A stretch of 64,000 nucleotides of DNA from Frigoribacterium sp. Leaf186. Lineage in GTDB: Bacteria; Actinomycetota; Actinomycetes; Actinomycetales; Microbacteriaceae. A program made the translations under genes and the position numbers. Shown one piece after another: positions 7,989 through 16,662 of the stretch. The DNA is taken from NCBI RefSeq assembly GCF_001423905.1, contig NZ_LMPQ01000012.1:423047-487046 (forward strand). Direction: 5' to 3'. The notes beneath the pieces are model-generated. The model ran no database searches. It was given only the letters and a program-made list of their open reading frames with translations, and was not told the origin of the DNA. Numbering within the stretch: the first letter of the stretch is position 1; each line of letters starts with the position of its first letter.

Positions 7989-10391
7989 TCAGGCGCCGAA
8001 CTGCCAGCCGGTGACGTCGGGGTGGTCCTCGCCGTGCTCGTAGGCGTACGCCCGGGCGGCCTCGCGTCGCGACTCGAGATCGGCGACCAGCTCGGGGTGC
8101 TCGTCGGCCAACCCGGGCACCCGGTGCAGCACGTCGAGCACCAGGCGGTACCGGTCGATGTCGTTGAGCATGGCCATGTCGAAGGGCGTCGTGGTCGTGC
8201 CCTTCTCCTGGAAGCCCCGCACGTGCAGGTTGTCGTGGTTCGTGCGCCGGTAGGTGAGCTGGTGCACGAGCGACGGGTAGCCGTGGAAGTCGAAGACGAC
8301 CGGCTTCGAGGTCGTGAACAGCGCGTCGAAGTCGTCGCTCGTGAGGCCGTGCGAGTGCTCGGTCACGTCCTGGAGGCGCATGAGGTCGACGACGTTGACC
8401 ACGCGGGTGGTCAACGACGGCAGCAGTTCGCGCAACAGGTCGGCGGCGGCGACCGTCTCGAGGGTCGGCACGTCGCCGGCGCAGGCCAGCACGACGTCGG
8501 GGTCGACGCCGTCGACGGGCGTGCCCTCGGTGCCGGCCCACTCCCAGATTCCGGCACCTCGCCGGACGTGCTCCTCGGCTTCGGCCAGGGACAGCCAGGC
8601 CGGTGACTCCTGTTTGCCCGCGACGATGACGTTGACCGTGTCGGTGGTCCGGAACGCGTGGTCCGCCACGGCCAGCAGCGTGTTGGCGTCGGGGGCGAGG
8701 TAGATGCGCACGAGGTGCGCCTGCTTGTTGACGACGACGTCGAGGAAGCCCGGGTCCTGGTGGGAGAACCCGTTGTGGTCCTGCCGCCAGACGTGCGACG
8801 AGAGCAGGTAGGTGAACGACGAGATGGGCGCGCGCCAGTCGATCTCGTCGGCGCTCTCGAGCCACTTGGCGTGCTGGTTGAACATCGAGTCGACGATGTG
8901 CACGAACGCCTCGTACGTGTTCAGCAGGCCGTGGCGCCCGGTCAGCAGGTAGCCCTCCATGAGGCCCTGCAGCAGGTGTTCGCTCAGGACCTCCATCACG
9001 CGGCCGCTGCGGGCGACGTGTTCGTCGTCGGGCCAGATGTCGGCGGACCAGACGCGCTCGGTCACGTCGAACACCCCGTCGAGGCGGTTCGACACCGTCT
9101 CGTCGGGCCCGAAGAGCCGGAACGTCGACGGGTTGTCGCGTACGACCTCGGCGAGCCACCGGCCGAGCACGCGGGTGGCCTCGGCCTGGGTGCGGCGGTC
9201 GTCCGACGTCTCGACCGCGTGCGCCCGGTAGTCGCTCAGGGACAGGTCACGCCGGACGAGACCGCCGTTCGACGCCGGGATGGCGCTCATGCGCTTCTCG
9301 CCACGCGGTCGCAGCCCGTCGAGCCACGCCACGGGTCGCCCCGTCTCGTCGAACAGCTCGTCGGCACCGTAGGAGCGCATCCAGTCGTCGAGCTGGGCGC
9401 GATGCGCGTCGTCGTCGCGGACCCCGCTGAGCGGCACCTGGTGCGCCCGCCAGGTGCCCTCGATGCGCAGCCCGTCGACGACCTTCGGCCCGGTCCAGCC
9501 CTTGGGGGTGCGCAGCACGATCATGGGCCAGCGTGGCCGCTCGCCGTCGGCGCCGGCGGCCCGGGCCTCCCGCTGCAGCTCGTCGATGCGCGCGAACGCG
9601 TGGTCGAGGGCCGTCGCCATGCGTTCGTGCACGCGCATGGGGTCTTCGCCGTCGAAGCCTCCTGCGACCACCAGCGGCTCGTAACCGTAGCCGCGCATCA
9701 GGTCGATCAGCTCGGACTCCGGGATGCGCGACAGCACCGTCGGGTTGGCGATCTTGTAGCCGTTGAGGTTGAGGATCGGCAGGACCGCCCCGTCGTGCCG
9801 GGCGTCGAGCAGCTTGTTCGCGTGCCAGCTCGTCGCCAGAGGGCCCGTCTCGGCCTCGCCGTCGCCGATGACGCACACCGCGACCAGGTCGGGGTCGTCG
9901 AGCACGGCGCCGTAGGCGTGGCTCAGCGAGTAGCCGAGCTCTCCGCCCTCGTTGATCGAGCCCGGGGTCTCGGGGGCGGCGTGCGACGGGATGCCCCCGG
10001 GGAACGAGAACTGCTTGAACAGCTTCTGCATCCCTGCGGCGTCCTGCGACACGTCGGGGAACAGTTCGCTGTAGGTGCCCTCGAGGTAGGTGTTGGCCAC
10101 CATGGCCGGACCACCGTGCCCCGGGCCGCAGACGTACAGCAGGTCACGGTCGTCGCGCCGGATCACCCGGTTCAGGTGGGCGTAGACGAAGCTCAACGCG
10201 GGGGACGTGCCCCAGTGCCCCAGGAGGCGCGGCTTGACGTCGTCGCGCCGGATCGGCCGCGTGAGCAGCGCGTTCTCCAGGAGGTAGATCTGACCGACGG
10301 TCAGGTAGTTCGCCGCGCGCCACCACGCGTCGACGAGGGTCAGGTCGTCGGGGGTCGTCGGCTCGGCGGGGGCCGCCCCGTGCTCGCTCAC
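7989..10391 (-). CDS. xfp: Xylulose-5-phosphate/fructose-6-phosphate phosphoketolase
   Basis: An 800-residue TPP enzyme of normal family length. It splits xylulose 5-P or fructose 6-P with phosphate into acetyl phosphate plus glyceraldehyde 3-P or erythrose 4-P. Recognisable blocks are GHWGTSPALSFVYAHLNR, CGPGHGGPAMVANTYLEGTYSE (given in part), SFPGGIPSHAAPETPGSINEGGELGYSLSHA and the TPP-binding GDGEAETGP. The GTG start at 10391 overlaps the TGA of the upstream GH15 gene by four bases (GTGA), so the two are cotranscribed and probably translationally coupled. No acetate kinase or phosphotransacetylase gene is in view. Confidence 0.94.
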   Translation of the reverse strand: MSEHGAAPAEPTTPDDLTLVDAWWRAANYLTVGQIYLLENALLTRPIRRDDVKPRLLGHWGTSPALSFVYAHLNRVIRRDDRDLLYVCGPGHGGPAMVANTYLEGTYSELFPDVSQDAAGMQKLFKQFSFPGGIPSHAAPETPGSINEGGELGYSLSHAYGAVLDDPDLVAVCVIGDGEAETGPLATSWHANKLLDARHDGAVLPILNLNGYKIANPTVLSRIPESELIDLMRGYGYEPLVVAGGFDGEDPMRVHERMATALDHAFARIDELQREARAAGADGERPRWPMIVLRTPKGWTGPKVVDGLRIEGTWRAHQVPLSGVRDDDAHRAQLDDWMRSYGADELFDETGRPVAWLDGLRPRGEKRMSAIPASNGGLVRRDLSLSDYRAHAVETSDDRRTQAEATRVLGRWLAEVVRDNPSTFRLFGPDETVSNRLDGVFDVTERVWSADIWPDDEHVARSGRVMEVLSEHLLQGLMEGYLLTGRHGLLNTYEAFVHIVDSMFNQHAKWLESADEIDWRAPISSFTYLLSSHVWRQDHNGFSHQDPGFLDVVVNKQAHLVRIYLAPDANTLLAVADHAFRTTDTVNVIVAGKQESPAWLSLAEAEEHVRRGAGIWEWAGTEGTPVDGVDPDVVLACAGDVPTLETVAAADLLRELLPSLTTRVVNVVDLMRLQDVTEHSHGLTSDDFDALFTTSKPVVFDFHGYPSLVHQLTYRRTNHDNLHVRGFQEKGTTTTPFDMAMLNDIDRYRLVLDVLHRVPGLADEHPELVADLESRREAARAYAYEHGEDHPDVTGWQFGA

Positions 10392-12316
10392 TGTCCCTCG
10401 AGATCGTCGGTCGTGCCCTCGCGGCCCATCTCGTCGATGGTGATCGCCGCGTTGACGAGCGCGAGGTGGCTGAGGCCCTGGGGCAGGTTGCCGAGGAACT
10501 GCCCGTCGTCGGCGCTGATCATCTCGGTCAGCAGGCCGAGGTCGTTCGGCTGCCGGACGAGCTCGTCCATCAGCTCGACCGCCTCGTCCTGTCGGCCCAC
10601 GCAGGCCAGTGCGCTGGCGAGCCAGAAGGCGCAGGCCACGAACGTGCCTTCCTCCTGGTCGACCTCGCTGTAGCGGAACACGAGGGGGCCGGCGCCGAGC
10701 TCGCGCCGGATGGCGTCGATGGTGCTCGACATGCGCTCGCCGCGATCGAACCCGCTCGGGGCGTGCAGCAGCACCGAGGCGTCGAGCTTCTCGCTGCCCG
10801 GGTACATGACGTACGAGCCCACCTCGTCGTTCCAGCCGTGCTCGGCGACCCAGTCGACGATCAGGTCGCGGTTCTTCTTCCAGAACTCGACGTCGTCGGG
10901 GTCGGGGTGCATCTGGCCGACCTCGGTCAGATGCAGGGCGGCGTCGATGGCCTGCCAGCAGCCCATCTTGCTGCTCACGTAGTGCTGCTCGTCGGCGAGC
11001 TCCCACATGCCCGAGTCCTTCTCCTGCCAGCGACGGCAGGCGTCGTCGGCGAAGCCGGCCAGCAGGTCGCCGGTCGACTCGTCGAGGATGTTGCCGTCGG
11101 CGGCGTACTGGCTCATGATCGCCAGGATGTCGGCGTAGGTGCCGAGCTGCAGCTGTTCGCCCGCCGGGTTGCCCTTGTAGACCGGGCCGATGCCCCGCCA
11201 GCCCTCGGAGCCGGTCTCGTGCGTGCCGTCGGGCACCGTGCCGTCGAGGTTCAAGAAGATGTGCATCGTGTGGCCGTTGGCCTTGAGCGCCGACAGCAGC
11301 CACGACACCGCGGCCTGCGTCTCTTCGCGCAGGCCGAAGCGGACCAGCGCGTTGACCGTGTAGGCCAGGTCGCGGACCCAGGCGAAGCGGTAGTCCCAGT
11401 TCTTGTCGCCGGTGAAGTTCTCGGGCAGGGCTGCGGTCGCCGCCGCCGCGATCGCGCCGGTCGGGCTGAAGATCAGGAGCTTGAGGGCCAGGGCGCTGCG
11501 CTGCACGGCCTCGGACCACGGGCCGTCCCAGTTGAACTCGTCCGACCAGGTCTGCCAGTTGCGCGCCGTGCGGTCGATGCCCTGGTCGACCACGTGCGGG
11601 TCGGGCAGGTGCAACGGTTCGTCGTCGACGCCGCAGAGGCAGATCAACGAGCGCGAGCCCTCGTGCGTGGTGAACTCGCCCCAGAAGCGGTGCGGCCCGC
11701 CGTGGGACTCGCCGTCGCCCGGTTCGATCGAGTCGAGGCGGCCGTGCTCGAAGCCGACGAGTGCGAGGTTGATGTCGGCGGCCCGCAGCACGGGGCCGTG
11801 CAAGGTCTCGACCCGGCGGATGGGGTGCGTGCCGAAGGTGTTGCCCGGGATCACGGCCCAGCGCATGTCGACGGAGCCCGAGACGCCCTCGACGCGTCGG
11901 GCGAGCTCGGCCCAGGGCAGGCGCCCCGCGATGCCCGTGACCAGGGCGTCCGTGATCTGCACCACGCCCGAGGAGGTGCGGAACCTCGTCACGAGGACGT
12001 TGGTGTTCACGACGTACTCGCGCTGCACCTCGAAGTCGTCGTCGACGGGCCGCAGTTCGATGCGGCCGCCCTTGCCCGAGTCGACGATGCCCGAGAAGAC
12101 GGGGTCGCTGTCCATGTCGGGCATGGGCAGCCAGTCGATCTGGCCGTCGCGGGCGATGAGGGCGACGGTTCGGCCGTCACCGATGGCGCCGTACGACCGC
12201 AGCGGCACGTAGCCGTCGTCACGCGGGTCGGGCCGGTGCCATTCGCCGGCGGCGCCGGTGGTCGCGCCGTGGTGGTCGGCCTGGGTGTCGTCGGTGGTCT
12301 CGAGGGTGTCCGTCAC
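10388..12316 (-). CDS. Glycoside hydrolase family 15 protein (glucoamylase/trehalase-like)
   Basis: A 642-residue cytoplasmic GH15 enzyme. The N-terminal domain starts GYVPLRSYGAIGDGRTVALIARDGQIDWLPMP, typical of bacterial GH15. The catalytic (alpha/alpha)6 barrel follows, with NWDYRFAWVRDLAYTVNALVRFG and GWRGIGPVYKGNPAGEQLQLGTYADIL. No signal peptide, so the substrate is intracellular, probably trehalose or an alpha-glucan. GTG start at 12316. It is the first gene of a two-gene unit with phosphoketolase, which would feed released glucose into acetyl phosphate. A maltokinase-like protein at 29063 may belong to the same glucan/trehalose metabolism. Confidence 0.88.
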   Translation of the reverse strand: MTDTLETTDDTQADHHGATTGAAGEWHRPDPRDDGYVPLRSYGAIGDGRTVALIARDGQIDWLPMPDMDSDPVFSGIVDSGKGGRIELRPVDDDFEVQREYVVNTNVLVTRFRTSSGVVQITDALVTGIAGRLPWAELARRVEGVSGSVDMRWAVIPGNTFGTHPIRRVETLHGPVLRAADINLALVGFEHGRLDSIEPGDGESHGGPHRFWGEFTTHEGSRSLICLCGVDDEPLHLPDPHVVDQGIDRTARNWQTWSDEFNWDGPWSEAVQRSALALKLLIFSPTGAIAAAATAALPENFTGDKNWDYRFAWVRDLAYTVNALVRFGLREETQAAVSWLLSALKANGHTMHIFLNLDGTVPDGTHETGSEGWRGIGPVYKGNPAGEQLQLGTYADILAIMSQYAADGNILDESTGDLLAGFADDACRRWQEKDSGMWELADEQHYVSSKMGCWQAIDAALHLTEVGQMHPDPDDVEFWKKNRDLIVDWVAEHGWNDEVGSYVMYPGSEKLDASVLLHAPSGFDRGERMSSTIDAIRRELGAGPLVFRYSEVDQEEGTFVACAFWLASALACVGRQDEAVELMDELVRQPNDLGLLTEMISADDGQFLGNLPQGLSHLALVNAAITIDEMGREGTTDDLEGQ

Positions 12317-12436
12317 CCGTCCTACGGTGGCCCGTCGCGCCTCCCGGTGTCCGCCCCTCGCAGTGTTCTGTGTGCAAGGGGGCCGCCACCGTACCCCTGG
12401 GGGCGAGGCGTGGAGAGGCTGGACATGCCGGGCGCG

Positions 12437-12442
12437 TAGACC
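12437..12442 (+). promoter_or_regulatory. -10 element TAGACC, leaderless start of SMP-30 gene
   Basis: TAGACC ends seven bases before the ATG at 12449, the spacing expected if transcription begins at or next to the start codon. Confidence 0.4.
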
Positions 12443-12448
12443 TGGTGG

Positions 12449-13321
12449 ATGTCCCTACCGACCGGAACCACGTCCGAACCCCGACTCTTCCTCGACGCCA
12501 GGGCCACGCTCGGTGAGAGCCCCGTCTGGGACGTCGACGCCCACGAACTCGTCTGGACCGACATCACGAACGGCCTGCTGCACCGCACCTCGGCCGACGG
12601 CACGCGCGACACGACGGTCCTCGTCGACCCGCCGCTGCCGAGCTTCCAGCGACGCCGCGGCGGAGGCCTGATCGCGGCCCTCGACGACACGGTCGTCGTC
12701 ATGCGCGACGACGGGACCGAGCAGCGGACGATCGCCACGGTCGACCACGCCGACGAGCGCCTGCGGTTGAACGAGGGCAAGTGCGACCCGTTCGGCGCCT
12801 TCGTCGTCGGGGCCACCGACCCGGAGGGCAGCCCCGTCGCCGGCCTCTACCGCGTCGCACCCGACGGCAGGCTCACTCAGCTGCGCGACGACTTCGCCAC
12901 GACCAACGGCTTCGAGTGGAACGACGACGGCAGCGAGATCTACCTCGCCGACACCGGTGACGACACGATCTACCGGGCCTCGTGGGATGCCGAGGGGACC
13001 CTCGGCGAGCTCGTGCCGTTCTCGTCGCAGGGCGCCCACGACGGCCTGGCCCGCGACGAACGCGGCGAGTTCTGGGGCGCCATCTTCGGCGAGGGCACGG
13101 TGGTGCACCTCGACGCCGACGGGGTCCTGGTCGACGAGATCGCCTTCCCCGTGCCGAACCTCACCGGCATCGGGTTCGGCGGCGACGACCTGCGGACGCT
13201 GTTCGTGCTGTCGGCCCGCGAGGGGCTGAGCGACGAGCAGCTCGAGGAGTTCCCGCTCAGCGGCGGCATCTTCGCGCTCGAGCTCGACCGGGCCGCCCGC
13301 CCGCCCTTTCTCTTCGGCTGA
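12449..13321 (+). CDS. SMP-30/gluconolactonase/LRE family protein
   Basis: A 290-residue six-bladed beta-propeller. Metal-ligand motifs of the family are present: an early Glu in LGESPVWD, LNEGKCDPFGAFVVG, the substrate-binding Asn in TTNGFEWNDDGSEIYLADTGDDTIYR, and the Asp in GAHDGLARDERGEFWGAIF. Probably a divalent-metal sugar lactonase acting on a gluconolactone-type substrate in the cytoplasm. Divergent from the GH15/phosphoketolase unit, so it may contribute to the same sugar use. Exact substrate is not readable from sequence. Confidence 0.87.
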   Translation: MSLPTGTTSEPRLFLDARATLGESPVWDVDAHELVWTDITNGLLHRTSADGTRDTTVLVDPPLPSFQRRRGGGLIAALDDTVVVMRDDGTEQRTIATVDHADERLRLNEGKCDPFGAFVVGATDPEGSPVAGLYRVAPDGRLTQLRDDFATTNGFEWNDDGSEIYLADTGDDTIYRASWDAEGTLGELVPFSSQGAHDGLARDERGEFWGAIFGEGTVVHLDADGVLVDEIAFPVPNLTGIGFGGDDLRTLFVLSAREGLSDEQLEEFPLSGGIFALELDRAARPPFLFG

Positions 13322-13383
13322 GGCCGTGCCGCCGGAGCACGATGCCCGGCACGACGACGACCACGAGCCCGACCACGACCGAG

Positions 13384-13427
13384 ACGACGACGCCCGCCCG
13401 ATCGCGTGATCGGGCGGGCGTCGTCGT
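13384..13427. terminator. Strong bidirectional terminator between SMP-30 and FAD oxidoreductase
   Basis: A perfect 20-bp stem (13384-13403 with 13408-13427) closes on a four-base GCGT loop between two convergent genes. The inner stem contains CGCCCGCCCGATC. The short loop and perfect pairing make this the cleanest terminator in the window. Confidence 0.85.
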
Positions 13428-13444
13428 GTCGGTGTCGGCAGGCG

Positions 13445-14626
13445 TCAGATGCGTCCCACCAGCTCGTCGCGCGGCACGGTGCCTGCCGCGATGACGGCGC
13501 GGGCCGCGTCACGGGCCTCCTCGACGTTCCAGAGCAGCACGCCCTCGACCGCCCCGCCCTCGCCGAGGTAGTAGACGACCGCGCGGCCGCCGTCCTTCTC
13601 GTCGACGACCGTCTCGAGTGAGGCGTCGAGCGTGCCGACGGCCTCGTACGAGATGTCGAACACCTTCGAGTAGTAGTACGGCGTGTGGTCGTAGACCTCG
13701 TCGGCGCCGGTCATGTTGCGACCGACGACGGGGCCCTGCGACTTGGCGTTGTCGACGTGCTCGACGCGGCGACGACCGAGGATCGCGTCGGGGTACGACG
13801 CGACGTCGCCGGCGGCGAAGACGTTCGGGTCGCTCGTCCGCAGGTGCTCGTCGACGACGATGCCGTCGTCGGTCGCTAGTCCCGAGTCGGCCGCGAGGTG
13901 GTCGTCCACCGAGATGCCGAGGCCGACGACGACCCCGTCGGCGTCCAGCGTCGAGCCGTCGTCGAGTCGCAGGTGCACGCCGGCGTCGTCGGCCGTGCCG
14001 CTCTCGACGCGACGTCCGCGGGCCAAATCGACCCGCGCCTCCTCGAAGGCCTTCTCGAACGTCGACGCGATCGACGCGGGGAACACCGACGCGCCGAGCA
14101 CGTCGTCGGGGAAGACCAGGGTCACGCGGGTGTCGTTCTGCACGAGTGCCGCGGCGAGCTCGGTGCCGATGTAGCTGCCGCCCACGACGGCGACGTGGCG
14201 ACCCGACCCCGAGAGCGACCGCAGCCGCCGGTAGTCCTCTGCCGTGCGGAAGTACACGACGCGCTCGTCGTCGGGCAGGTCGAGGGCCGTGGGGCTGCCG
14301 CCGGTGGCGAGCAGCAGCGCGCCGTAGCCGATGACGTCGCCGTCGCTCGTGGTGACCGTTCGTGCCTCGCGGTCGATCGACTCGACGAGGGTGCGCAGGC
14401 GGATCTCGGCACTCGAGTCGGCCACCGTGCCGAGGTCGTTGTCGGCCTCGGTGTAGTCGGGGTCGGTCCAGAGCTTCTTCGACAGTGCGGGGCGCGTGTA
14501 CGGCGCGTCGACATCGGCGCTGACGATCAGCACCGTCGCGTCGGGGGTGGTCTCGTGGATCGCCTTCGCGGCGGCGTCGGCGGTCATGCCGCCGCCGACG
14601 ATGACGTGGTCGAACGATTCGGTCAT
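13445..14626 (-). CDS. NAD(P)/FAD-dependent oxidoreductase (ferredoxin reductase-like)
   Basis: A 393-residue pyridine nucleotide-disulfide oxidoreductase fold without the redox CxxxxC pair. FAD-binding motif HVIVGGGMTADAAAKA is at residues 6-21, NAD-binding VAVVGGSYIGTELAAAL near 150, and the second FAD motif DPNVFAAGDVASYP near 265. The RPALSKKLW segment and C-terminal domain resemble rubredoxin/ferredoxin reductases and AIF-like proteins. It probably passes electrons from NAD(P)H to a small redox partner. An ATG at 14626 with AAGGGA upstream fixes the start. Dps is immediately upstream on the same strand but separated by a hairpin. Confidence 0.87.
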   Translation of the reverse strand: MTESFDHVIVGGGMTADAAAKAIHETTPDATVLIVSADVDAPYTRPALSKKLWTDPDYTEADNDLGTVADSSAEIRLRTLVESIDREARTVTTSDGDVIGYGALLLATGGSPTALDLPDDERVVYFRTAEDYRRLRSLSGSGRHVAVVGGSYIGTELAAALVQNDTRVTLVFPDDVLGASVFPASIASTFEKAFEEARVDLARGRRVESGTADDAGVHLRLDDGSTLDADGVVVGLGISVDDHLAADSGLATDDGIVVDEHLRTSDPNVFAAGDVASYPDAILGRRRVEHVDNAKSQGPVVGRNMTGADEVYDHTPYYYSKVFDISYEAVGTLDASLETVVDEKDGGRAVVYYLGEGGAVEGVLLWNVEEARDAARAVIAAGTVPRDELVGRI

Positions 14627-14648
14627 GGGGTCGTCCCTTCGACGAGAG

Positions 14649-14696
14649 AGGGCACCGCCCGGGAGGCGCGGGTCGCGCGGCCTCGGACGGTGCCCT
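14649..14696 (-). terminator. Hairpin between dps and the oxidoreductase
   Basis: AGGGCACCG (14649-14657) pairs with CGGTGCCCT (14688-14696). The 30-nt loop contains a GGAGGCGCG copy. It lies 16 bases past the dps stop codon on the minus strand, so it could end or attenuate the dps transcript. Confidence 0.55.
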
Positions 14697-14711
14697 GGTG
14701 AGGTGGTGGGG

Positions 14712-15251
14712 TCAGTTGGCGACGGCGCCGACGCGGTCGAGGCCCTCGGCCGCGGCGTCCTCGTCACGCTGACGCGTGGCGTCCTGGCGGGCGTCCTTCT
14801 CGGGGTGGCGGTTCTCGGCGCCGGTCATCCAGGCGAGCTGCTCGAGGCGCTCGAGGATGCTGTGCAGCACGTCGGCGGTCGTGGGGTCCTCGTCGTCGAC
14901 GTCGTCGTGGACGGTGCGCATGGTGCCGGTGACGGCGTACATGCGGTCGACGATCAGGTCGACCACCGCGGTGGTCTCGACGGGGCCCGCGGGGAACTCG
15001 GGCAGGGTGGTCTCGCGGGTCACGGTCGCGCTGCGGCCGTCGGGGATCAGGTAGACGGCGCGCATGCGCTCGGCCACCTCGTCGCTGAACTCGCGGGCGG
15101 CGTCGACGATCTCGTCGAGCTGCAGGTGGAGGTCGCGGAAGTTCGAGCCGAGCAGGTTCCAGTGCGCCTGCTTGCCCTGGACGTGCAGCTCGATGAGGTC
15201 GACGAGGACCTTCTGCATGTTGTCGCGGAGTTGGTCGGATCCCTGGAACAT
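14712..15251 (-). CDS. dps: Dps family DNA-binding ferritin-like protein
   Basis: A 179-residue Dps protein. The four-helix ferritin-like core contains the ferroxidase-region motif KQAHWNLLGSNFRDLHLQLDEIVD (quoted in part; His and the acidic ligands present) and the DEVAERMRAVYLIPDGRSATV block. The C-terminal 30 residues are charged (HPEKDARQDATRQRDEDAA) and may bind DNA or other subunits. The dodecamer stores iron and protects DNA during starvation and oxidative stress. ATG at 15251 has GGGAGA upstream. Not bacterioferritin, since the length and conserved spacing match Dps. Confidence 0.93.
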   Translation of the reverse strand: MFQGSDQLRDNMQKVLVDLIELHVQGKQAHWNLLGSNFRDLHLQLDEIVDAAREFSDEVAERMRAVYLIPDGRSATVTRETTLPEFPAGPVETTAVVDLIVDRMYAVTGTMRTVHDDVDDEDPTTADVLHSILERLEQLAWMTGAENRHPEKDARQDATRQRDEDAAAEGLDRVGAVAN

Positions 15252-15488
15252 GATGTCTCCCGTTCGTCGTGGGTGTCGTGCGGAGTCGTCGCACCGGTGG
15301 GTGCGTCGTGGACGGTAGACCGCGGCGCTCGACGGCTGCTCAGCCTTCGGGGGACAGCCGTGATCGAGTCGTGACGGTCGGCCCTGGAGGCCGGACCGTA
15401 CCGGATGGTATGTTCGGCTCGATCGGCACCGACGCCGACGCCCGGCCGCGGGTACCCGATCCGTGGCCATGCTCTGAGGGGGGCTGAC

Positions 15489-15863
15489 ATGGCACGAGCG
15501 GTACCCGGACGCGCCGACCGTCGCGGTTTCGACGCGGCGGAGATCACCCGGCTGCGACGCGAGATCGAGAGCGCCTGGGGGGCGTTCGACGACATCGAGC
15601 AGATGGACTTCGCCCACCGCGTGCGGGTCGTCCACGGTCTCTCCGACACGCTGCCCGACGCGGCCAGCGCGGCGGCTCGGGCCGGCCTCGGCGACCTGGC
15701 CCTGGCGCTGCTCGACGACGCGGTGGCCTTCCCGCCCCCGTGGGCGTCGATCTGCGGCCGGTGGGACCTCACCCTCGAGATGGCCAGAGCCGCGGTCGAG
15801 TCGATCGCCTGGCCCGAGGGCGAGCCCTGGGGCGAGGTGCCGCTCGTCGAGACGGCCGCCTGA
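15489..15863 (+). CDS. Hypothetical protein, 124 residues
   Basis: Not recognised. A soluble, acidic, mostly helical protein with an Arg-rich start (ARAVPGRADRRGFDAAEITRLRREI) and a Trp/Pro-containing C-terminal third (FPPPWASICGRWDLTLEMARAAVESIAWPEG). No membrane segment or catalytic motif is visible. The start is chosen by the AGGGGGG Shine-Dalgarno seven bases before ATG 15489. It lies between the divergent dps promoter region and an alpha/beta hydrolase 52 bases downstream that has its own promoter. GC-rich third positions support real coding. Confidence 0.7.
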   Translation: MARAVPGRADRRGFDAAEITRLRREIESAWGAFDDIEQMDFAHRVRVVHGLSDTLPDAASAAARAGLGDLALALLDDAVAFPPPWASICGRWDLTLEMARAAVESIAWPEGEPWGEVPLVETAA

Positions 15864-15903
15864 CGGCTGCCTGTCGGCTCGGACGTCGTCGGCCCGGGCC
15901 GCC

Positions 15904-15909
15904 TAGCCT
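15904..15909 (+). promoter_or_regulatory. -10 element TAGCCT, leaderless hydrolase start
   Basis: TAGCCT ends six bases before ATG 15916; no Shine-Dalgarno is present. Confidence 0.45.
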
Positions 15910-15915
15910 GACGGG

Positions 15916-16662
15916 ATGGACTCCACGCCGTCACGCGGTCAGGACCGCCGCCGGGTCGGCCTCTGGCGGTTCGTCCGGACGCTCGTCCTCGACTACCGCT
16001 TCGTCTGGTGGGTCCACCTCGTGACCCGGTCCGGCCGGGTCGTTCCGCGACGCTACCGTGACGGCGACCGCGAGCCGGTGCTGTTGCTGCCGGGCGTCTA
16101 CGAGACCTGGCGGTTCCTCCGCCCGGTCGCCGACCGCCTGAACGACCTGGGCCACCCGGTCGTCGTCGTGCCGGGCCTGGGGCACAACCGTCGCCCGATC
16201 GCCGCGACGGCCGAGGTCGCCCAGCGCATCCTCGACGCACACGACCTGCGCGACGTCGTCGTCCTCGCGCACAGCAAGGGCGGACTGGTCGGCAAGACGA
16301 TGATGGTGTCGACCGACCGCGAGGGGCGCATCGCCCGGATGGTGGCCGTGAACAGTCCCTTCTCGGGCACCCGGTGGTCGACGGTCCTGCCGAACAAGGC
16401 GCTGCGGGTCTTCTCGCCGCGCGACGCCGACCTGCTCCGGCTCGCGGAGCAGCGCGAGGCGAACCGCACGATCACGTCGATGGCGTCGCGGTTCGACGCC
16501 CACGTCACCGAGGGCAGCGTGCTGCCCGGGGCGGTCAACCTCGAGTTCCCCGTCGACGGCCACTTCCGCCCGCTCGGCCATGCGCGCTGCGTCGCGATGA
16601 TCGTCCGCGAGGTCGAGAGCGGTGCCGGGTCGCGCCGGCGTGACGCGGGCGGCCGCTCCTAG
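15916..16662 (+). CDS. Alpha/beta hydrolase (lipase-like)
   Basis: A 248-residue alpha/beta-hydrolase. The oxyanion region VLLLPGVYETW (about 55-65) precedes the nucleophile elbow AHSKGGL (Ser about 118; GxSxG replaced by AHSKG, as in several lipase/acyltransferase-like families). A late His (DGHFRPLGH) can complete the triad. The N-terminus is basic with a hydrophobic patch (LDYRFVWWVHLV), perhaps membrane-associated. Its stop overlaps that of the next, opposite-strand hydrolase in a shared CTAG. Likely esterase or lipase; substrate unknown. Confidence 0.82.
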   Translation: MDSTPSRGQDRRRVGLWRFVRTLVLDYRFVWWVHLVTRSGRVVPRRYRDGDREPVLLLPGVYETWRFLRPVADRLNDLGHPVVVVPGLGHNRRPIAATAEVAQRILDAHDLRDVVVLAHSKGGLVGKTMMVSTDREGRIARMVAVNSPFSGTRWSTVLPNKALRVFSPRDADLLRLAEQREANRTITSMASRFDAHVTEGSVLPGAVNLEFPVDGHFRPLGHARCVAMIVREVESGAGSRRRDAGGRS

